From the NCBI RefSeq assembly GCF_000284415.1, contig NC_017059.1, positions 3,840,262-3,856,438 on the forward strand: 16,177 nt of DNA, read 5' to 3'. The notes under the pieces are model-generated. The model saw nothing but the letters and a program-made list of their open reading frames with translations. It was not told the origin of the DNA and ran no database searches. The position numbers were made by a program, and so were the translations under genes. Of this stretch, positions 11,633-16,177 are shown one piece after another. How positions within the stretch are numbered: the first letter of the stretch is position 1; every line of letters starts with the position of its first letter. The stretch comes from Pararhodospirillum photometricum DSM 122 (lineage in GTDB: Bacteria; Pseudomonadota; Alphaproteobacteria; Rhodospirillales; Rhodospirillaceae).

Positions 11633-13168
11633 TTATCCCAATCCCAGCGCCCGCACCCCCTTGGCCACCGTCTCCTCCTTCGGCCCCGACGCGTCGATGC
11701 GCGTCCACGTCACCGCCCCCAAGTCAAAAGCCTCCTGATTGGCCCGCACGCTTGGCGTCACATCAGACGGATTGCGTACCCGCGTCTCGATCCGGTTGAG
11801 GGCAACCGTGACCGGGGTATGGACCCACAGGCCATCGAACGGCACCCCGGCCTCGGCGGCCATGCGCTCGGCATTGGCGCGCTCGGGCGGCTTGGCGTGC
11901 ACGCCGTCGAGCACCACCGACTGGCCGACCGCCAGCGCCAGCCGGGCCTCGGCCTCCAGGGTTTGGTACACGCGGGCGTGGACCTCCGGGGTGTAGCCCT
12001 CAGGCCCCAGGGGTTGATACGGCGTCAAGCCCATCAGGCGCTTGCGCAGCACGTCGGTGCGCAGGACCAGGGCGCCCGGGGCTCGGCCCAAGAAGCACGC
12101 GAGTTCGCGGGCTAGGCGGGATTTCCCGCTGCCCGACAACCCCCCCACCGCCACCAGACGCGGCGGCTGGGGAGCGAGGAAGGCGCGGGCATGGTCCAGG
12201 TAGTCCCGGGCCTCGGTCTCCAGGCGCTGGGCTTCGGCGGGATCGGTCTGGCCGGCGGCGGCGGTCGCCCGCACAAAAGCGCGAATGGTGGCGCGCAGGG
12301 CCAAGAACAGGGGCAGCAGCGCCAATCCCGCCGTATCGCCGGCAAACTCCATGTAGTGGTTGAACAAGATCGAGGCCAACCGGCGCGGCGCGTGGATGTG
12401 CAGGTCCATCACCAGGTAGGCCAAGTCGTACAAAACATCGATTTCCACGAACAGGTCGTTGAACTCGACGGCATCGAACAAGGTGGGGCGGTCCTGCCAG
12501 AGCACGATGTTGCCCAGATGCAGATCCCCGTGGCAGCGCCGCACGAACCCAGCCGCCGCCCGCTCGGCCAGGAGGGGGGCGCGCGCCGTCGCCTCGGCGC
12601 GCAACGCCGCCGCCAGGGCCGCCGCCCGGTCCGCCCCCAGGCGCTCGGCCTGGCTTTCCAGGGAGGTGAGACTGTTGTCGAGGATGCGGGCCAACCAATC
12701 CGGCCGGGTTGTGATTCGCTCGGCTTGGTTGTGTGCGGCGTGAACGGCCTCGGCCAGATCGCACATTTGATGCCGGTCAAGCCGGCCCTGGCTCGCCAGA
12801 TGGTCGAACAAGGCTTCTTGGGGGAAGCGGTGCATGACCACCAGCCACTCCACCACCAAGCCGGTCCCTCCCAAGGCCAACTCGCCCTTGGGGTCGCGGG
12901 TGACGGCGATCACGCCTTCATAGAGGCCGGGCGCCGTCAGGCGGTTGATGGCGACTTCGTGTCGGCAGCAAGCCTCGCGGGCCTGGAGGGTCGTGTGGTC
13001 GAGGTAAGGGAGCGCCACCGCGCGCTTGAGCTTGAACGCCCGCGCCCCCGCCAGGATCACCACCGAAATATGGGTGCGGATCACCTCGATCGGTGTCGTC
13101 GGCGCGAGGCCGTGGGTCGCAGGGCGGGCCAGAAACTCCAAGACCGCCTGCTGGGTGTCGAAAGGCAT
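11633..13168 (-). CDS. two-domain protein: aminoglycoside-phosphotransferase-like kinase fused to a P-loop ATPase/kinase
   Basis: A 511-aa cytoplasmic protein. Residues 1-330 are an APH-fold kinase domain with FKLKRAV (46-51; candidate ATP-binding lysine), catalytic loop HGDLHLGNIVL (213-223) and FDAVEFND (231-238) in place of the metal-binding DFG. Residues 335-511 form a P-loop kinase-like domain with Walker A GGLSGSGKS (342-350) and a later VVLDGVHAK. This fusion (COG2187 plus COG0645) is a known family annotated as a bifunctional APH/ATP-binding protein; its substrate is unknown and no antibiotic resistance should be assumed. ATG 13168 has GGAGGGG upstream. It lies 33 nt downstream of the ABC permease gene, likely in one operon. 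Confidence 0.9.
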   Translation of the reverse strand: MPFDTQQAVLEFLARPATHGLAPTTPIEVIRTHISVVILAGARAFKLKRAVALPYLDHTTLQAREACCRHEVAINRLTAPGLYEGVIAVTRDPKGELALGGTGLVVEWLVVMHRFPQEALFDHLASQGRLDRHQMCDLAEAVHAAHNQAERITTRPDWLARILDNSLTSLESQAERLGADRAAALAAALRAEATARAPLLAERAAAGFVRRCHGDLHLGNIVLWQDRPTLFDAVEFNDLFVEIDVLYDLAYLVMDLHIHAPRRLASILFNHYMEFAGDTAGLALLPLFLALRATIRAFVRATAAAGQTDPAEAQRLETEARDYLDHARAFLAPQPPRLVAVGGLSGSGKSRLARELACFLGRAPGALVLRTDVLRKRLMGLTPYQPLGPEGYTPEVHARVYQTLEAEARLALAVGQSVVLDGVHAKPPERANAERMAAEAGVPFDGLWVHTPVTVALNRIETRVRNPSDVTPSVRANQEAFDLGAVTWTRIDASGPKEETVAKGVRALGLG

Positions 13169-13201
13169 GACCCCTCCTTGCGTTGACCAGGGGGGCGGGT
13201 G

Positions 13202-14041
13202 TCAGGCCTTGAGCTTGTAGCCACGCCGGATCATCAGCCAGCAGCCCAAGCCCAACAGCGCGTCGGTGGCACCCACCACCAGAAGGCCGAGCAGCGGCGT
13301 CGCTTGCTCGTGCCCAATAAAGCCGTAGCGGAATCCATCGATCATGTAAAAGAACGGATTAAGGTGGGCGGCCAGCCGGGCCCCCTCGGGAAGCGCGTCG
13401 ATGGTGTAAAACGTCCCGGAGAGAAAGGAAAGGGGTGTGATGATGAAGTTGGTCACCGAGGCCATGTGGTCGAATTTGTCGGCCCACACCCCTGCCAGCA
13501 CCCCCAACAGCGAGAGCATCAATGACGCTCCGACTGCATGATAAAGGATGTAAAACCAGCTGTGGACGTGTAGGGTGACAAAGAAGGCCATGCCCACCGC
13601 CACCGCCACGCCCACCAGAAGGCCGCGCGTCACGCCGCCCAGGGTGTAGCCCAAGGTCAGCTCCGTCGCACTCAGCGGCGGCATCAAGACATCGACGATG
13701 CTGCCTTGGACCTTGGCGATGATGAGGGAACTGGAAGTATTGGCAAAGGCGTTTTGCACCATGGCCATCATGATCAGGCCGGGAGCCAGAAACTCCATGA
13801 AGCCCACGGAGTGGCGCGGGAGGTCCGTGCCCATCGACAAGGCGAAGATGGCCAAAAAGATCAAGGTGGTCACTAACGGCGCCACCAGGGTTTGAAGATA
13901 GACCTTGAGGAAACGCCTCACCTCCTTGAGGTAAAGTTCCCACAGGCCGCGCGCATTGATCACGCCGAGTCGCCGAGGGGGCAGGCTGGGGCCAATGGCC
14001 TCGGCCACACCGACCAGGCCAGGATCCGGGGTCGGGGTCAC
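13202..14041 (-). CDS. ABC-2 type transporter permease
   Basis: A 279-aa inner-membrane permease with about six hydrophobic segments and the ABC-2 family core: the cytoplasmic N-terminal helix LWELYLKEVRRFLKVYLQTL, then FLAPGLIMMAMVQNAFANTSSS, IVDVLMPPLSATELTLGY and ITPLSFLSGTFYTIDALP. Relatives (YadH/NodJ-like) work with a separate ATPase subunit to export polysaccharide, lipid or drugs. No ATPase gene is next to it in this window. The frame extends to a TTG at 14119, but that would code through an operator-like palindrome; GTG 14041, preceded by AAAAGGATG, gives a normal N-terminus. Start confidence is moderate. It is followed by the APH fusion gene. Confidence 0.85.
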   Translation of the reverse strand: MTPTPDPGLVGVAEAIGPSLPPRRLGVINARGLWELYLKEVRRFLKVYLQTLVAPLVTTLIFLAIFALSMGTDLPRHSVGFMEFLAPGLIMMAMVQNAFANTSSSLIIAKVQGSIVDVLMPPLSATELTLGYTLGGVTRGLLVGVAVAVGMAFFVTLHVHSWFYILYHAVGASLMLSLLGVLAGVWADKFDHMASVTNFIITPLSFLSGTFYTIDALPEGARLAAHLNPFFYMIDGFRYGFIGHEQATPLLGLLVVGATDALLGLGCWLMIRRGYKLKA

Positions 14042-14069
14042 GTCAGAACATCCTTTTCGGGGCTCACGG

Positions 14070-14094
14070 CACGGAAAAAAAACACCGTGTTTTT
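14070..14094 (-). promoter_or_regulatory. palindrome upstream of the ABC permease gene, candidate operator
   Basis: AAAAACAC (14078-14085) and GTGTTTTT (14087-14094) are perfect reverse complements around one C. An overlapping stem (CACGG 14070-14074 with CCGTG 14085-14089 followed by five T) could also act as a weak intrinsic terminator on the plus strand. It sits 37-53 nt before the permease start. It is A/T-rich compared with its surroundings. Confidence 0.4.
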
Positions 14095-14223
14095 GAGCTT
14101 CTCTGGGAAAGGCGAGCAACCTGCTTTAGGATGGCCGGGGGAGCTTGGCAAGGGGCCGTCGAGGCCTTAACCAAAGCTCCACCAATTCCGGGTACGCCCT
14201 AAGGTGCACGTTCCCGCTGATCA

Positions 14224-14237
14224 GGGGGCGTGCCCCC
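14224..14237. other. GC-rich inverted repeat in the permease/SLT intergenic region
   Basis: GGGGGC and GCCCCC flank GT. It lies 77 nt before the SLT-protein start. It does not share the arm sequence of the REP-like family. The gap 14095-14313 otherwise contains no gene and no convincing promoter; a TAAGGT at 14200-14205 has no matching -35. Confidence 0.3.
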
Positions 14238-14313
14238 AGGGGCCGCGTGTCGGGGCATGCTGTCGGCCCAGGTATCCCGGTGCCCTTGGTTCGATCTTGA
14301 GGAGTCCCGCGCC

Positions 14314-16167
14314 ATGGCCGACGTTCCGGGCCGAGTGATCCAAGTGGCGGGTACCGTGCAACTGGCCGGTGCCTCCATCGATCGGGGGGTGCTGTCGAGC
14401 ATCCAGGCCGCCAGCCGTAAAACCGGGGTCGATTTCGCCTTCATGCTGGCCAAGGCCCGCCGTGAAAGTGGGTTCCAGGCCGATGCCCGCAACGCCACCA
14501 GTTCGGCCCAGGGACTCTACCAGTTTACCCACCAGACCTGGATGGAGCAGATCAAGACCCACGGGCCCGAGCATGGCCTGGGCGAGTTGGCCGATCGCAT
14601 CACCAAGCGTCCCGGCGGCGGTTATCAGGCCGACTCCCAAGAAACCCTCAACCGCGTTCTGGCTCTGCGCCACGACCCCCATGTCTCGGCGGCCATGGCG
14701 GCCGAGTACGCGGCCGACAACCGGCGCCTGCTCTCCAAGGCCCTGGGGCGGCCCGTGGGCGGCACCGACCTCTATCTGGCCCACTTCCTGGGGCCGGGCG
14801 GCGCCATCGATTTCCTGCGCGCCCTCGACCAGCGTCCCGACGTTTCGGCGGCCGATGTGGTGCCGGCCGCCGCCCGGGCCAATCCCACCACCTTTCGCGG
14901 CGATGACGGGCGGCCCCGCTCCCTGGCCGAGGTTTACGCCGTGGTCGAACAAGGCATCGGCGGCGCCATGCGGCGCTTTGCCGGGGCCGCCGGCCTCGTC
15001 GCCGGCCCGGTGCCCCTGCCGCCCGGGGTCAAGCCCGCCGCCCCCCCTCTGGAAGACCTGAGTGTCGCCCGCGCCGCCGGTTCCGCCACCACCGAGGTTG
15101 CCGGCCGCGCCGTGCCGCTGCCGGCCGGGCTCAAGCCGGCCGCCCCGCTGCCCGAGGACATGGGCCACGAGGTCGCGCAAAACTTTGTGCCCAAGCCTCT
15201 GGCCCAGAAGCCCCTGCCCGAAACCCTGGAGCCGGCCTCGCCCGCCGAGCGCTTTCTGGCCGATGGCACGCCGTCCCTTGACGAAGCCGCCATGCTGCAA
15301 ATCTTGCTGGCGGCGGCTCCCCTGGTGGCCCCCGAGCCGCCCGACACCCGCTCCTTGGGCCTGGACGCCGTGCGGGCTTTCGGCGGGCCGCACGTTCCCA
15401 CCCCCGCCCCCGCGCCCGCCGAGGTGCAGTGGGCCGGCGAGGGGAACGACAGCGACGGCCACTCCGTGGTGGCGGCGTCGGTCGATCCCTCGTCCGAGGC
15501 CCTGATCGCCGAGGCTCTGGCCTCCCTCTCGCCCGAGGAGCAGCAGGTCATTGCCTCCGTGGTCGAAGCGGCGCAGGCGGTCGGCGCCCGGCGCGGGCTG
15601 TCCGTCGTCGATATCGCCGGCAGTGCCTTGCGCGCCTTCGATGCCCTGGCCGCCGAACGGCGCGCCGTCCCTCGGGCGTTCGCCCGGCTGGACGAGGGCG
15701 CCGTCCCCCTGAGCAACGAGGTTCAGGACCCCTCCGAGGTCGCCGCCATGTCCCCGCCGAGCCCCGAGACGTCGCCGGAGCCTCCCCCCGTTGTGCTCGC
15801 TCAGGCCGACGGGGCTCCTCTGCCCGAAGCACCAGACTCCCCGTTGCTTCGCCCCGAGATCGTGGTCCAGCCCGACTCCCAGGCCTATTTGCCGCAAACG
15901 CCGGCGACAGTGGCGGCCGCCTCCTCCTCGCCGGCCAGCACGACCACCTATTCCATCCTGGCGGTGGTTGAGAGCTTTGATCCCGGACGTCGTCTGACCG
16001 AAATCAAGGGCCAGATTCCGGGGCAAGTCACGGCTCAGGCCGCCCCGGCCATGGTCGAACCGCCGCGCGACCGCGTGGCCCAGGCGAGGAACCCGGAGGC
16101 CAACACGGTGGTGGCCGACGCCCAGGCCGGCACCTTGCTCGGATGGCTGCGCCGGGTGATCTCCTGA
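14314..16167 (+). CDS. lysozyme-fold (SLT-type) transglycosylase domain protein with long Ala/Pro-rich tail
   Basis: A 617-aa protein. Residues 28-75 hold the goose-lysozyme/SLT catalytic core: AFMLAKARRESGF with candidate catalytic Glu51, then SSAQGLYQFTHQTWMEQI, the Gly-Leu-Tyr-Gln-Phe motif of lytic transglycosylases that cleave peptidoglycan. The domain extends to about residue 230. After it comes a roughly 390-residue Ala/Pro/Glu-rich tail, probably disordered, containing an imperfect repeat (VPLPPGVKPAAPPLEDL at 233-249 and VPLPAGLKPAAPLPEDM at 267-283). No signal peptide or membrane segment is visible, so export must use another route or the enzyme acts after release. ATG 14314 follows GAGGAG; an upstream extension to 14230 lacks family similarity. 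Similar proteins occur in magnetospirilla (recalled, not checked). Confidence 0.85.
   Translation: MADVPGRVIQVAGTVQLAGASIDRGVLSSIQAASRKTGVDFAFMLAKARRESGFQADARNATSSAQGLYQFTHQTWMEQIKTHGPEHGLGELADRITKRPGGGYQADSQETLNRVLALRHDPHVSAAMAAEYAADNRRLLSKALGRPVGGTDLYLAHFLGPGGAIDFLRALDQRPDVSAADVVPAAARANPTTFRGDDGRPRSLAEVYAVVEQGIGGAMRRFAGAAGLVAGPVPLPPGVKPAAPPLEDLSVARAAGSATTEVAGRAVPLPAGLKPAAPLPEDMGHEVAQNFVPKPLAQKPLPETLEPASPAERFLADGTPSLDEAAMLQILLAAAPLVAPEPPDTRSLGLDAVRAFGGPHVPTPAPAPAEVQWAGEGNDSDGHSVVAASVDPSSEALIAEALASLSPEEQQVIASVVEAAQAVGARRGLSVVDIAGSALRAFDALAAERRAVPRAFARLDEGAVPLSNEVQDPSEVAAMSPPSPETSPEPPPVVLAQADGAPLPEAPDSPLLRPEIVVQPDSQAYLPQTPATVAAASSSPASTTTYSILAVVESFDPGRRLTEIKGQIPGQVTAQAAPAMVEPPRDRVAQARNPEANTVVADAQAGTLLGWLRRVIS
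15010..15162 (+). repeat. imperfect in-frame repeat in the SLT protein tail
   Basis: Two 51-nt units, 15010-15060 and 15112-15162, are spaced by a 102-nt period (34 codons) and encode near-identical 17-residue peptides of the form VPLP-x-G-x-KPAAP. They suggest duplication of a linker segment. Codons differ at several third positions, so the duplication is not very recent. Confidence 0.6.
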
Positions 16168-16177
16168 CGGGACCCGA

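Noticed and set aside
11633..13168. Aminoglycoside resistance gene
   Set aside because: The APH fold here is part of a widespread housekeeping-type fusion with a P-loop domain; the sequence gives no evidence of an aminoglycoside substrate or of a mobile context.
14177..14205. TAAGGT at 14200-14205 considered as a third copy of the TTGAC-N17-TAAGGT promoter
   Set aside because: The hexamer 17 nt upstream is CTCCAC, which does not resemble a -35.
14221..16026. A 601-codon minus-strand open frame opposite the SLT gene
   Set aside because: Gly/Arg-rich composition typical of an antisense shadow; the plus-strand frame has catalytic motifs and a ribosome-binding site.

Overview
The window is GC-rich (roughly two thirds G+C), with dense genes and strong G/C preference at third codon positions. 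Gene content (EIIA-Ntr, a short-chain fatty-acyl regulator, an ApdA/Mms16-like phasin, a COQ9-like TetR-fold protein, IalB, a two-domain APH/P-loop protein, an SLT protein of a kind common in magnetospirilla) points to an alphaproteobacterium, most likely Rhodospirillales (Rhodospirillum/Pararhodospirillum-like). That assignment is inference from family memory, not a database search. It looks like chromosomal core and near-core sequence: no phage, plasmid, IS or CRISPR was seen.

Layout. (1) 1-1908, plus strand: a leader region with a good sigma70-type promoter, a possible 37-aa ORF, ptsN and a strong intrinsic terminator, then a DMT/EamA permease. (2) 1909-4102: a ScfR-type regulator with a candidate operator upstream (TTTGCAAA box), convergent with a four-cysteine lipoprotein (minus). 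(3) 4103-6201, minus: a DsbD-type thiol:disulfide transporter split by one missing base into an N-terminal 195-aa and a C-terminal 491-aa frame. (4) 6393-8368, plus: yqgE/algH, a TetR/COQ9-like gene behind a perfect palindrome, and a phasin with a well-formed promoter, a PhaR-like site and a textbook terminator. (5) 8467-10905, plus: a MarR-type regulator, purB, and a SpoU/TrmH-type RNA methyltransferase starting 6 nt after purB. (6) 10982-11509, plus: IalB-like exported protein. (7) 11633-14041, minus: ABC-2 permease followed 33 nt later by the APH/P-loop fusion. (8) 14314-16167, plus: a lysozyme-fold (SLT) protein with a long Ala/Pro-rich tail.

The main unexplained structure is a dispersed palindromic repeat: arms CTGGGGAGGC and GCCTCCCCAG around a 2-3 nt loop. 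Four full copies lie immediately behind stop codons (dmt, dsbD, ialB, APH fusion) and a half copy follows the ptsN terminator. Two copies between ialB and the APH fusion face each other and form an inverted repeat with 37-nt arms, a REP-doublet (BIME/REPIN-like) arrangement.

Functional themes: carbon storage and acyl-CoA metabolism (phasin with PhaR-like site, ScfR regulator), nitrogen/phosphate signalling (PtsN), envelope redox and cell-wall biology (DsbD, cysteine-rich lipoprotein, IalB, SLT protein), and purine synthesis/RNA modification (purB-trm). No novel multi-gene system was recognised. The observations that most merit checking are the repeat family, the dsbD frameshift, and the regulatory sites at the scfR-like and phasin genes.
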